From positions 9,420,602 through 9,484,601 of the forward strand of contig NC_060899.1 of assembly GCF_014805685.1 (NCBI RefSeq): a stretch of DNA of 64,000 nt. The letters are read 5' to 3'. The stretch is from Silurus meridionalis. Its lineage: Eukaryota; Chordata; Actinopteri; Siluriformes; Siluridae. Positions 40,205-53,023 of this stretch are shown here, piece after piece. The position numbers and the translations under genes were made by a program. A model generated the notes under the pieces. The model was not told the origin of the DNA. It was given only the letters and a program-made list of their open reading frames with translations, and ran no database searches. How positions within the stretch are numbered: the stretch's first letter is position 1; every line of letters begins with the position of its first letter.

Positions 40205-41062
40205 ATCCACCAGTTACTAGTTACTTCATTCAACTTCATTCAAAAACTCAATTACTTTGTTGATTACTTACACCAAAAAGTAATACATTACTGTTAAAAG
40301 TAACTTTTTTAGTTACTTTTTTAAAGAACCTTCTTTAATGTTTCCATTAATGCCCTTTTATTCGTTATGGTCTATACAAACACAAAACTGACTTAAACAC
40401 AATCATTTTTAAACACTATTTTATTTAAGTCAGACCAGCACAAACTGAATATATCACAAGGATTTCTGAAATAAATAACAAAACAAGCTGCATAATATAT
40501 TCAGAATCAAAAACTAAAGTGGCTTCTGCTGTTGTGTTGAGCTCTTAAAAATGTTTCACAGCTTAAGTATGAAAACTATCAATAATGTAGAACAGAACAC
40601 TGAGTTAGCTTCTAGCTCCGTCGAGGCATGGAGTTCCTGGAGAAGCTTCGACAGATTGGAGTTGCTGTTTATTGCAGTAGATACGACCTTCGAACCAGAA
40701 AGACACAGCTTACATTTCACTAAAAAGTTTTTGTCTTTATACTCAACTAAAGTGAAATAATGAGCATATTTCCACTTTGAGAAACTCGTCTTGCTCTCGC
40801 CTCGACTCGCCATTACTGCCGCAAGGACCTGAATAAACGGACACACGCCCACAGTGCGTCTTCTTCGTGTTTACAGTGGTTCATCCACCAATCCTACAAT
40901 GCGTTGCTGCTGTAAACATGTTAGACTGTAGTCATTTAAAAAAAAGTAACACGCAAATGCACCATACGGTAACGGTAACTGAGTTACTTTATTTTTAAAA
41001 GTAACGCGTTACAGTATTAGTTACTGTCAAAAGTACTAGTAACGTGTTACTGCCCAACACTG
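40205..41062 (-). mobile_element. hAT element, non-autonomous, with degenerate BED finger
   Basis: On the minus strand the right end reads CAGTGTTGGGCAGTAACACG, a well-known hAT terminus. The left end carries inverted TTACTAGTTACT-type sequence. A minus-strand frame (40852-40556) includes MASRGESKTSFSKWKYAHYF and VKCKLCLSGSKVVST, a BED finger with CxxC intact but the second half altered (LLQELHAS in place of a KHLxxxH pattern). No catalytic domain remains. Confidence 0.75.
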
Positions 41063-41249
41063 TCCACCACATCCTCATTTAAAAGCATGTTTTGAAACAG
41101 AACATCAATTGGGATATGAGGAACTCTGCCAAACATAAGAAAGAATTGTGCAAAACCTAGCATCTCATGTTCTGTGTAGTTGTAACAGAAGGTAAGTTGC
41201 TGAAGCATCTAGCATTTAGATTTTGCTTTAGAGGAAATGTTTTGATCAT

Positions 41250-41880
41250 TTAATTCAATTCAATACATTTTTATTTGTATAGCGCTTTTAACAATGGACA
41301 TTGTCTCAAAGCAGCTTTACACAGATAATGTGTTAAGAAAGAATGAATAAGATTGTCATTTATAAGTCTAAGTTTGACACTAATGAGCAAGCCAGTGGCG
41401 ACTGTGGCAAGGAAATTCCTGAGATGTCATAAAAAAGAAACCTTGAGAGAAACCAGACTCAAGAGGGAACCCTTCCTCATCTGGATGGCACCAAATGTCC
41501 ATTTATTACAGCTAAACGATGTTGAGGTGTGCAGTGATGGTGATCAAATGCAAACTGCATTCTTGAGTCAGTGTAGCAGACTGTTGACATTAAGTACTCT
41601 AAATTCTTCCTTAAAGCTCCTGTGTTACTCCATAATTTCATGGATCTCCAGGCCATTGATGTGGAACATCCCCAGATGACAGAGTGGCCTCCAATCAAAA
41701 AGAACACTATCAAGAGTCAAGAGGCAGGCCGGGACGAATTAGGCAGATCTGTAGAGGGCAGGAACACTGGTATCTGGTACCTCAGGAGTATGTTTGTCTT
41801 AACTGAAAGAGAGAGAGAGACAGGGACAGAGACAGAGAAAGAGAAAGAGAAGAGTGACAGGGAGAGAAAGATACGGAGTA
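41250..41880. repeat. Common teleost interspersed repeat
   Basis: It starts TTCAATTCAATACATTTTTA and continues GTATAGCGCTTTTAACAATG, then AAGCAGCTTTACAC, a sequence seen very often in fish genomes. It ends in a GA-rich tract (41805-41870). Its class is not clear to me. Confidence 0.6.
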
Positions 41881-41899
41881 TTAAGTAATCGTTATTGTT

Positions 41900-42869
41900 G
41901 TATAAAAGTCAAAGGAGGAGAAGGAGAGGAGGAAGATGATAAAAGGGTTTCTGATTATGAATGTGAAGCTGGAAGTTAAAGGGGTGATGATAAATGTCAT
42001 CAGTGCTTATGCTCCACAAGTGGGTTGTTAGATGGAGGAGAAGGAAAAATTCTGGAATGAGTTAGAAGTGGTAGAAGGTGTACCTAGGAATGAACGATTG
42101 GTGATTGGGGCAGACTTTAATGGGCATCTGGCTGAAGGGAACAGAGGTGATGAGGAGGTGATGGGTAGGTATGGCCTTAAGAAGATGAATGTGGAAGGGC
42201 AGATGGTGGTAGATTTTGCTAAAAGGATGGAAATGGAAGTGGTAAATACTTATTTTAAAAGGAACATAGGGTGACGTATAAGAGTGGAGGAAGGTGCACA
42301 CAGGTGGACTATGTTCTATGTAGAAGATGCAACCTGAAGGAGACTGGAGACTATAAGGTGTTGGCAAGGGACACTGTAGCTAGATAGCATCGGATGGTGA
42401 AGAGAGGGAAGAGGTCAGACAGGGGCTCCGTGGTGGTTAAGATGTGCTGATTGATTCGGCAACTACTGCAGAAGTGATAAGGGAGACATCTAGAAAGGTA
42501 CTTGGTCTGACAAAGAGATGTGATGGTGGAATGAGGAAGTGCAGGAAAGCATAAGGAGAAAGAGGTTAGCAAAACAAAATTGGGATAGACAGAGTGATTA
42601 GAAAAGTAGGCGGGAGTACAAGGATATGCAGCAGCAGATAGGGAGTGATGTGGCGAAAGCCAAGGAAAAGGCATATGAGGAGCTGTATGTGAAGTTGGAC
42701 ACTAAGGAAGGAGAAAAGGATTTGTACCGATTGGCCATTCAGACGGACCGAGCTGGGAAGGATGTGCTGCAAGTTAGAGCAATAAAAGATGGAGATGGAA
42801 ATGTATTGACTAGTGGGGAGAGTGTGTTGAGAAGATGGAGGGAGTATTTTGAGCAGCTGATGAATGAGG

Positions 42870-42914
<45 letters not shown>

Positions 42915-44017
42915 GTTGGATGGTGTGAAGATGGTGAAGCAGGAAGTGGATAGGATTAGTAAGTGGGAAATAAGAGCAGCGATTAAGAGAATGAAGAGTG
43001 GAAAGTGTGGTTGGACCAGATGACATACAGGTAGAAGCATGGAGATGTTTAGGAGAGATGGCAGTGGAGTTTTTAACCAGGTTGTTGAAAGGTGAGAGGA
43101 TGCCTGAAGAATGGAGAAGGAGTGTACCGGTACCAATCTGTAAGAATAAGGGAGATGTGCAGATCTGCATTAACTACAGGGACATGGCGGTATTGTATGA
43201 GGAAGTCAGGTGTGTCAGAGAAGTATGTGACGGTGGTGTAGGACATGTATGAGGGCAGTGTGACAGCAGTGAAGTGTGCAGTAGGAACAACAGACTGGTT
43301 CAAGATGGAGGTTGGACTGCATCAAGGATCGGCTCTGAGCCCTTTCCTGTTTGCAGTGGTGATGGACAGTTTGACGGACAAGGTCAGACAGGAGAATCCA
43401 TGGACATGATGATTGTGGATGATACTGTGATTTGTGATGATAGCCTGGCGAATTGGAGGTGCGTGCTGGAGAGAAGGGGAATGAAAGTCAGTAGGAGTAA
43501 GACAGACTACTTGTGTGTGAAGAAGGAGGGCAGTGGAGTGGTGCGGTTGCATAGAGAAGAGTTCAGGTACCTGGGGTCAACAGTGCAAAGCAATGGCGAG
43601 TGTGTTAGAGAAGTGAAGAAAAGAGTGCAGGCAGGGTGGAGTGGGAAGGTAAAGTTTATAGGACTGTGGTAAGATCTGCGTTGTTGCAGGCAGAAGGTGG
43701 AGCTAGAGGTAGCAGAGCTGAAAATGTTGAGGTTTTCGTTGGGAGTGACAAGGATGGACAGGATTAGAAATTAGTTTATTAGAGAGAGAGCACATGTAGG
43801 TCGTTTTGTCGACAAAGTGAGAGAGGCATGATTGAGACGGTTTGGACATGTGTAGAGGAGGGACATGGGGTATATCGGTAGGAGATGCTGAGGATAGAGG
43901 AAAAGAGGAAGGCCAAGGAGAAAGTTTATGGATGTGGTGACGTGGTGTGGTGTGGTGTGGAGACGGATGATCCACTGTGGCGACCCCTAATGGCTGAAGC
44001 CAAAAAAAGAAGACGAC
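41900..44017 (+). mobile_element. RTE-type LINE, longest copy, endonuclease and reverse transcriptase remnants
   Basis: The 5' part encodes apurinic-type endonuclease: VISAYAPQVGC, then, around 42032-42274, NERLVIGADFNGHLAEGNRG and FAKRMEMEVVNTYF. Reverse transcriptase follows with VRCVREVCDGGVGH, DGGWTASRIGSEPF (frame-shifted LHQGSALSP) and FRYLGSTVQSNGECVREVKK. The 3' end is CCACTGTGGCGACCCCTAAT. A (GA)n tract at 42875-42911 and several stops and frameshifts interrupt it. It cannot be active. Confidence 0.88.
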
Positions 44018-44339
44018 TCGTTTTGGCAGCAGAACTACAAAGGAGAGCCAGAAGGTAACACAGACATTATGGATCTCTGGGTTAAGAGACGGCCCACCAC
44101 ACCATTGTCACAAAAATGCGTGAGCGTGAGAGAGAGAGGAGACGACGACAGCATACAAATATCCCGGTTGACCAAACACTCTATATCCATAATCCTTCCA
44201 GATCTGCTCCTTTACCTACGAAAAAACCTATAAATAAAATGCTTGACTAAATAAATATGTTTTCATCCACGACCACGAACACTGAGAGTGTGTCTGAGTC
44301 CCAAACACTAATTGGAAGTCTGTATCAATACTGTGGGGC

Positions 44340-44615
44340 TTTATAAGAGGAAGAGTTGCCCCCTGCTGTAGTCTTCATTATTTGAGGTACAAACAAATAG
44401 CCTGCAGCTTTTGATCTAAGTTGGCATGGGGGATCATAATGGTACAGAAGTTTATTAAGAAGATACTGTGGTGAGAGACTGTTAAGTGCTTTAATGATCA
44501 TGCTTTTAAGAGTCCTAATGAACCTCTCGGCAATGCCATTACCCAATGGGGTGGTATTCTGTTGTGTCTGACCCGCCATGGTCAATAGTTTCTTGATTAG
44601 TTTTACCAACCACAC
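44340..44615 (-). pseudogene. LTR-retrotransposon integrase fragment
   Basis: The minus strand reads TQQNTTPLGNGIAERFIRTL followed by KSMIIKALN. This is the block around the third catalytic residue (Glu in GIAERF) of a Ty3/Gypsy-type integrase core. The rest of pol is missing and the frame ends soon after. The adjoining 44018-44339 is unassigned. Confidence 0.65.
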
Positions 44616-44624
44616 ATCAATGAA

Positions 44625-45125
44625 AATTCTTCACATAATAATCAAGATAAAAACATGGAGCACTCATCGCTCTCATTTTTACTTGACTTGCATTGTTCTA
44701 TGGTTTAGGGACAGTGGCATTGAGTAAAAGACCGAAGGTGGAGCTGGAGGTAGCAGAGCTGAAGATGTTGACGTTTTCGTTGGGAGTGACAAGGATGGAC
44801 AGGATTGGAAATTAGTTTATTAGAGAGACAGTACATGTAGGTCGTTTTGGAGACAAATTGAGAGAGGGATGATTGAGATGGTTTGGACATGTGTAGAGGA
44901 GGGACATGGGGTATTTCGGTAGGAGATGCTGAGGATGGAGGAAAAGAGGAAGGCCAAGGAGAAAGTTTATGGATGTGGTGTGGTGTGGAGACGGATGACC
45001 CACTGTGGCGACCCCTGATGGCTGAAGCCAAAAAAGAAGACGACTTGTTTTGGCAGCAGAAATTCTTCACATAATCATCAAGATAAAAACATGGAGCACT
45101 CATCACTTTCATTTTTACTTGACTT
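44625..45125 (+). mobile_element. RTE 3' end flanked by a 65-bp direct repeat
   Basis: RTE 3' sequence (KTEGGAGGTAGCAGAG-type text and CCACTGTGGCGACCCCTGAT) lies at about 44690-45041. AATTCTTCACATAAT plus 50 bp more occurs at 44625-44689 and again at 45061-45125 with three mismatches. The short segment TTTTGGCAGCAGAA after this LINE also follows the LINE ending at 44017. A large target duplication or a segmental duplication could explain it. Confidence 0.75.
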
Positions 45126-46811
45126 AGACATGAGACCCCAGTACCCATTAGTTTCTCTCAATAACATCAGAAATCTCTTTATGATGTTTGTGTACAAAAT
45201 TATATCTTTGATCTGTCTAGGCACAACCAAAGCAAGAATTATTATAGAACAGATGTACACTAGCTTTAAGATCATACATAAAAAAAAACCTCCTCATTAC
45301 ATATTTGCATCAAAAGATATTAAATTTTACTGCTTTAATATTAGTACTATTAGAACTCACCTGTCATTATCAGGTAAATCTACTTAATATTTAATGATCA
45401 TAAAGAAATTAAGTAAAAGCTACCTACACATTTAATTTCTAAGTCAGATTTATTTAAAGTAATCTAAAGTATTTAAAGTAAATTTGATTAAATTATGAAG
45501 TAAATCCTATCAATTACTACTTAGTAGATTATTTTTATTATTATTGTGTGAGATTTTCACTTATTTGGTTTTATCAATGTATATTACTCCCTATAATTAT
45601 GTAAGCATTGCTTATTTGTTTTATTAAATAGACTTTAATAACTTCTATTAATATATAAAGTCTATATCTTTCACAAGTCACACAACTAAAATACATTTAA
45701 ACAGTTTATTTATCCAACATTAACAAAAGATACTTACTAACATTCTCAGTACAATCTTAACACATTTATTTTTTTTTCCTGTGCATTCAGTGTAATTTCA
45801 CAGGAACTAGAACCTGCTTGTTTCCGGGACTGGAATCCTTGTCCCAAAAAAAGGTTATTAAAACAAACAGACAAAAAAATACATTCATAAAAATACATTT
45901 TCAATAAAAGCTAGACATCTGAGAGAAGAGGTCGGCCAACCCTGAAGCTAGCTAGCTTGTCTCAGCCCGGGAAAGGGTTTGTTCACCACTTCCAGACCAG
46001 TGAATATTCAGAATATTTCTAAAAAACTTGTCAGTTTACTTTCAGGGACAGACAAGGACTTAAAATTGTGCTTAAATATATAATATTGTGGTTAAATAGA
46101 GCTTTAATTTAAATGTAAATTAAAATGAAGGAACATTCATAATTAAACACCATTTTTAAGTCTCAATAAGTCCATAAAACCATACAAACCGGTAAATGGT
46201 GCTCATAAACAAAATGGATGAACTAGGTTTTTTTTTTTAGTTGGCCAAACTTTCAACAAGAGAAATGAAATGAATGGAATTACCAATGCAAGTGGTAATA
46301 AGACAAGTAGAAACTGTACATGTAAAAAAATATATATATAAATTACCCATATAGATTTGAAAAAAAGGTAAAAAATGAAGAAATAGAACCATGGAGTAAT
46401 CTTCTAATAATCTTTTTTTTTTTTTTTTAATGCAAAGGTCATGGGAATGTTTGAATCAAATGCTTAAATTAGAGTGAATAACTTTGCAAGTGAAAAACAT
46501 TTTAATCGTTCAGTGGAATTTGGTCCTACAATACACAGACATTTTAATAGAGACTATCTTAAACCACAGTATTTGATAAAAGACTACCTGAATATAAGAA
46601 AATGAGTCTACAAGGGCATCTCATTGCCTGTGTCCTCAACAAATTATAAAGTTATAATAACCATGTTGCAGATGTACAATTGAGATGTAGCAACAGCACT
46701 GGTGCAGCACTTCCTAGATTGTAACAAGACAATCAGTGTTACTTTGATACAATGAGAGGAGCAGGTAAATCATATGACCCTTTCTCAAGTTATATTATTA
46801 TGCCAGAGAGT
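45126..46811. other. 3' flank of the SEFIR receptor gene, nothing recognised
   Basis: AT-rich DNA between the last intergenic LINE and the stop codon at 46812. The nearer part should include the receptor's 3' UTR. No repeat or gene is recognised. Confidence 0.4.
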
Positions 46812-49800
46812 TTACAAGCCAGTGATTAGTATCCGTGCGTCTTGAATAGCTAGTAGTAATGCTGCACCAGCTGGGAGCTTAGAGTAACCATTTTCTGAGA
46901 TGTTTTCAATCAGTAGGTAAGCTCCAGGCTTCTGCAAAGCCACTCCATGTAGATGGGAGAAAAGCAGGGGTAAATCCTTTGGAAAAGTATAATGAGAGGC
47001 CAAATTTAACATTGTAGGAATGTCTGACCTCTTTGAATACTCAAAAATGGCAGTCATGTATTTGGAAAGGTCTTGGCTTAGAGATTTGGCATGGAATATC
47101 TCTTCTCCAATCATGGCAATAATGGCTAAAGAAGTATTTGTTCTTTGGTCCAGTTCTTCTTCTCTCTGGTTATCGAGTCTCTGGTTGAGACCTTTGGAGC
47201 AGATTATGAGCACAAAGTCGCTCTCCTTTATCTTCCTGCAGTACCACCCCAAATCTCCTTCCTCAGTCACACTTAAGGCATCCCACAGATCCAAATATAC
47301 CTGATGGATAATTTACCACAATTATATCATACATATGCATACATACATAAACACATCACATATTAAACTACTTTTTAATGTTTCAAATGTAGAACAAGAT
47401 ATTTACACTGTTAACGCTGATTTTACCTCAGTTGCCATATGCTTTTGCACAAATGTTGCCAATTGTAAGACAACATTTACATGGGCAGAACAGTCACTGC
47501 TTGAGTAGCAAATCAGGAGTCGAGGGCGATTAGTCCTGTTGGATACTGGTATAAAATGATGCTCTGTATATTCATCATAATACGCATCATTTATGTCTAA
47601 GAAAAAAGAATGCATAGATTAGAGGAAAACTCCAGTCATTTTGCATATTCATTTTAATTAAAAGATAAAGTACTTAAAAATGTTGATATTTGGTCACCTG
47701 ATGGTATATGACACTTTGCTGCCTTTTTTTTCATTTTGTTTTGCAAGTGAATAGCAACGATGACTGCTAAGAATGCTGCTAGTAGAACAGAGAACAGTAC
47801 TGCTAAAGAAATACTCTCCTTGTCTAAGGAAAAAGGCTCTGAGGAGTAAAAGTCAGATGTTTTCAAATGTTTTTTCAAAATCTTTCTCCAGTACAGTCTT
47901 TATTTTCACTTACAGAGTACAGGAAAAGGACAAATGGCAATTTGTAGCAACAACATACTTATTAGCCACTTTATTAGAAACACTTTTACATCTATTTATT
48001 TGTGCATTCACCCAGTCAGTGATATGGCAGTGTAATAGGACAATAGGGAATTGTGGCAATAGGGAATTGTGATCTCAGTGACTTTGCAGGTTGGTTGCTG
48101 ATCTCGTTTTTCTGAAACATGGTAAAAACATTGCAAAAAATGGTTAAAAAAAAAAAAAAATCCAGTGTTCCACACTCTGCAGGTGGACAAACCTTATTAT
48201 GGATTATGAAGATCAGAGAAGAGATTAGTTTTGAGCTTTTGAAAAAGCATCTCAGAGACTAGACACACCAAATGACCCTTGATGTGGACTGGCTACAACA
48301 ACAAAAGACAGGTAATGTTTTTTCCAACCTTCACCTGTTCAGTTTTGCTACAAGCGTTCAGAATAAGTGCTCAGTATTGTTATTTACACAAAAAATATTT
48401 ACCTTTTACACTGTTCTGTACTTGAACAAAGAAAGTTTTCCTAACAGCATCCACAATATCTGCTGCAATCTAAATAAAATTTGAAATTGAATGTCAACAC
48501 AGAACTACCACATCAGAATTGTTGTAAGGAAGAAGAAAAAAAAAAATCTAATTTAGGCATTATATCTTATATTCTTATTTAATCTTATCCTATCTTATAA
48601 TATTACTCTAGTATTTCATTCCAATAAATCTTTAAAAGCCAAGGTGACAAAGGACAGTGCATATACAGTGCATTTAAAAGTATTCAAACCACCTTCACTA
48701 TTTTCAATTTTGCTATGTTGAACAATCGTTCAAGTTGATTTTTTTTTCCTCATCAACCTACATTGAGCCCCCATAATGACAAAGTTAAAACAGAATTCTA
48801 AAAAGGTATGCAAATGTAGCAGAAAGAAACGATGAAGCGTTCTGTACATGTGATGTGAGATATATATATATACATACATACATACATACATGTGTGTGTG
48901 TATGTATGTATGTATGTATGTATATGTAAAAAGTTTTCAGACCCTTTGCTAAAACACTTAGGGGCCTCTTATTCTCTTGATCATTGCTGAAATGCGCTAC
49001 ACCTTAAATGGAGTCCTCCAGCAAAAAACAAGCACAAGCCATGAGGTCAAACGGAGTGCCTGCAGAGCACAGTGACAGGATTGCTGCACAGATCTGGGGA
49101 ATTCCCTTGAGTACAGTGGCCTCCAAATTCTCAAATGGGATAAGTTTGGCACAACCAAGACTCTTCTAAGAGAATGACTGAACAAATTGGGTAGAAGATC
49201 CTTAGTAAAGAAGGTGACCAAGAACCCGATGGTCACTCTAAATGAGCTCTGGAGATCTTGTGTTGAGATGGGACAATGTTCGAGAAGGACAACCATCACA
49301 GCAACCCTCCACCTATCTGGGCTTCATGGCAGAGTGGCAAGATGGAAGACCATCTGTAGTAGACGACTGTAGAATCAGTGTAAAGAACATGATGGCTTGC
49401 TTGGAGTTTGCAAAAGCAACAGGAACTGGGAGACTGGTCAGGGTGAAGGGAAAACTGAATGAAGCAAAGTACAAAGATATCCTCAATAAAAACCCTTAGC
49501 ACTCAGGACCTCAGATTGGGCTGAAAGTTCACATTCCAAAATGAGAACAACCAAGCACACAGCCAAAACAACACAGGTTTGGCCAGGCCAGACCCCTGAC
49601 TTAAACCCTATTGAACATCTTTGAAGAGACCTGGAAGTGGCTGTCCACCAATGTTCCCCATCCAACCTGACCCATCTTAAGAATATGTGCACTGAAAAAT
49701 GGCAGAAAATTCCCAAATCCAGGTGTGCAAAGCTTGTTGCATCACTTCCAAAAATCCTTGAGGCTGTAATTACTGCCAAAGGTGCTTTAATTAAGTCCTG

Positions 49801-52800
49801 AGTAAAGAGTCTGAGTAGTTAGGTACATGTGATATTTCAGTTTTTTCTTTTTAATAAATTTACAGACATTTTAAGAATTCTGCTTTCACTTTGACTTTAT
49901 GGAGTACTGGGTGTAGATTAATGATAAATAATAGGGATGCACCGAATATTCGGCCACCGAAAATTGACGTGCATTGACGTGCATTTTTGGTTTTCGGCCG
50001 AAAGACTTTGATCACCAAAAAAACGCGGCCGAAACAGTTTGTTGTGATGACGCAAACAGAAACCGCGGCCCGCACGTGCATGTCTGAAACAACATGTGTG
50101 CGGTGTGGACGTATTTCAGTATATCTGAGAAAGACCCACAGATAGCGATTTGAAAAACATGTAATGCCGAAATTTCGTCTGCAAAGACTTTCTCCACGTC
50201 GGGTTTAATTTATCACCTGAAATCCAAACATCCCGATCGCTATGCTAAATATCAGAGGAACACGGCACAGAAAAGCAAAACCCCTCCGAGCATGCGCACT
50301 CCGTCTGTGGCGAACATTTTTAAAAAGGCAAGAAGTTTCCCAGTAATATTGTTGTATCTTTAAGCAGTTGCACTTGTTCTGAATGCACTTTGTTTTTATA
50401 AAAGAACATATTTAATTTTACAACCTTTCAGCAGGCCAGAGGGCCTGTACATTATTATTTAATGTACACGTGTGCATTTAAGTTAAACATTTAAGTTTGA
50501 ATTTTAATTTATTTTATCCTGTGCATTGTTGCAATGTGCTATAAATAAATATTTTCATAATTTGTAATTGATTTATTCTTTGAAACTTTAATATTAATTT
50601 ATGCAATTAAAATGCCTTGATTTTAGTAAGATTAGTCATAGACATAAATGCAATGGTAATAATAATTGGCATAATTTCTTTCGGTGTTTCGGTTTTCAGC
50701 CTTGCTTTCCTCGTTTTCGGTTTCGGCCCAGAATTTTCATTTCGGTGCATCCCTAATAAATAATAATAATTAATGTAGATTAATGGAAAAGAAAATTAGA
50801 ACAGTTGTAGTATCAGGGTGCAACATAATATTGAAAAAAGTAAAAAGGATATATAAGATGTGTACATTTACATTTGGCAGAAGCCCTATCCACAACGACT
50901 AACATTGATCTCATTCACACAACTGACCAGATATGGGGTTGAAGGCCTTGCTCAGGTGCCCAGGAGAGGCAGCTTGAGGTGGCAGGGATTTTAATTCATG
51001 ACCTTCAGAACCAAATCCAAAGCTTTAACCACTAAGCTACCACCTCCCACCTGACTCATATTGATTTCACTTAAGACTCACCTCACAGGTGTAGTTGATC
51101 TCCATGTGGAGATTGAGCAAATGATACATATGATGAGTGCTGTTAACACTGCGGTCCTAAAAGGTGAACCAAAAAAAAGTTTTTCATTCTCCATAAATTC
51201 AAAATAATTATATACAGAAATGCAAGAATGTATTTACGGTTAGAATAGTAAAAGATATAAGTTGATAATATCTGCAGACATTTAAAACTAAATCCTTTCA
51301 GCTTAATTTGAATAAGGTAAAACTACTTTGTGTATACAGTGCCCTCCACAATTATTGGCACCCCTGTTTAAGATGTGGTCGTGGACTTCTAAAAATTCTC
51401 CTTTTTTTAAAAACAACATAGAACCCAAATGCAAAAAAAGAGAAAAATCCAACCTTTCATTTAAGTACATAACTTTGGTGGTAAAAAAAAAAATCATACA
51501 TTTAGAAAAAAAAAAAAAAATTGAAATCATGTGTCCCACAATTATTGGCACCCCTAACAATTCCTCTGAAAAATTTAATTTTTTTTTTTTTTATATATTT
51601 TTCTGTAGTTGCTAAGGTTGGTCAGGGTATCTAGGGACTTTTAATTAGTAATTCATAATTTCCTGTTTCCCTGGGGTATAAATATGACGTGACACAGAGG
51701 CCTAATTCTCTTTTGTCAACATGGCAAAGACAAGAGAACACACCATTCAAGTAAGGCAGATGTGTGTCGACCTTCATAAGTCAGGCAATGGCTACAAGAA
51801 AATAGCCACTCGCCTTAACTTGCCGGTATCTACAGTCAGAGGAATCATTAAGAAGTTTAAAACAACTGGAACAGTGACAAACAAGGCTGGAAGAGGTCCC
51901 AAGTTTATCTTGCCACAACGCACAGTGAGGAGGATGGTAAGAGAAGTAAAAAAATTTCCCAAGCTCACCGTCACAGAATTGCATCAAAGAGTGGCATCTT
52001 GGGGTCACAGAGTCTCCAAAACAACCATCAGACGCCTCTACATGCCAACAAGCTGTTTGGGAGGCATGCAAGGAAAAAGCCTTTTCTCACTAACACTCAC
52101 AAACATAAACGCCTGGAGTTTGCTAAGCGGTACTGGGACTTCAACTGGGATCGTGTGCTTTGGTCAGATGAGACTAAGATTGAGCTTTTTGGCAACAAAC
52201 ACTCTAAGTGGGTCTGGTGTAAAACAAAAGATGAGTATGCCGAAAAGCACCTCATGCCCACCGTGAAGTATGGTGGAGGATCTGTGATGCTGTGTGCCTG
52301 TTTCTCTTCCAAAGGCCCTGGGAACCTTGTTAGGGTGCATGGCATTATGAACGCTTTGAAGTACCAGGATATTTTAAATAAAACCTGATGGCCTCTGCCA
52401 GAAAGCTGAAGATGGGTCGTCATTGGGTCTTTCAGCAGGATAATGATCCAAAACATGTGGCAAAATCTACACAAAAGTGGTTCAGCAGTCACAAACTCAA
52501 GGTCCTCCCATGGCCATCTCAGTCCCCAGACCTCAACCCAATCGAAAACCTGTGGGGCGAGCTAAAGAGAAGAGTGCATAAGAGAGGACCCAGGACACTG
52601 GATGATCTAGAAAGATTGTGCAAAGAAGAATGGTCAAAATCCTCTCTGTGTTCTCCAATCTTGTGAAATGTTATAGAAGGAGATTAAGTGCTGTCTTGTT
52701 GGCAAAAGGAGGTTGTACAAAGTATTAACATCAGGGTGCCAATAATTGTGGCACACATGATGTCAAGTTTTTTTTTTTCCTAAATGTGTGATTTTTTACC

Positions 52801-52947
52801 ACCAAAGTAATGTACTTAAATAAAAGGTTGGATTTTTCTTTTTTGCATTTGGGTTCTATGTTGTTTAAAAAAGGAGAATTTTTGAAGTCCACGACCACAT
52901 CTTAAACAGGGTGCCAATAATTGTGGAGGGCACTGTATGTATGTATG

Positions 52948-53023
<76 letters not shown>

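Noticed and set aside
46812..47300. TIR domain of a Toll-like or IL-1 receptor
   Set aside because: The LDLWDA, IICSKGL and SHLHG phrases and the ectodomain fit SEFIR and IL-17RD, not TIR.
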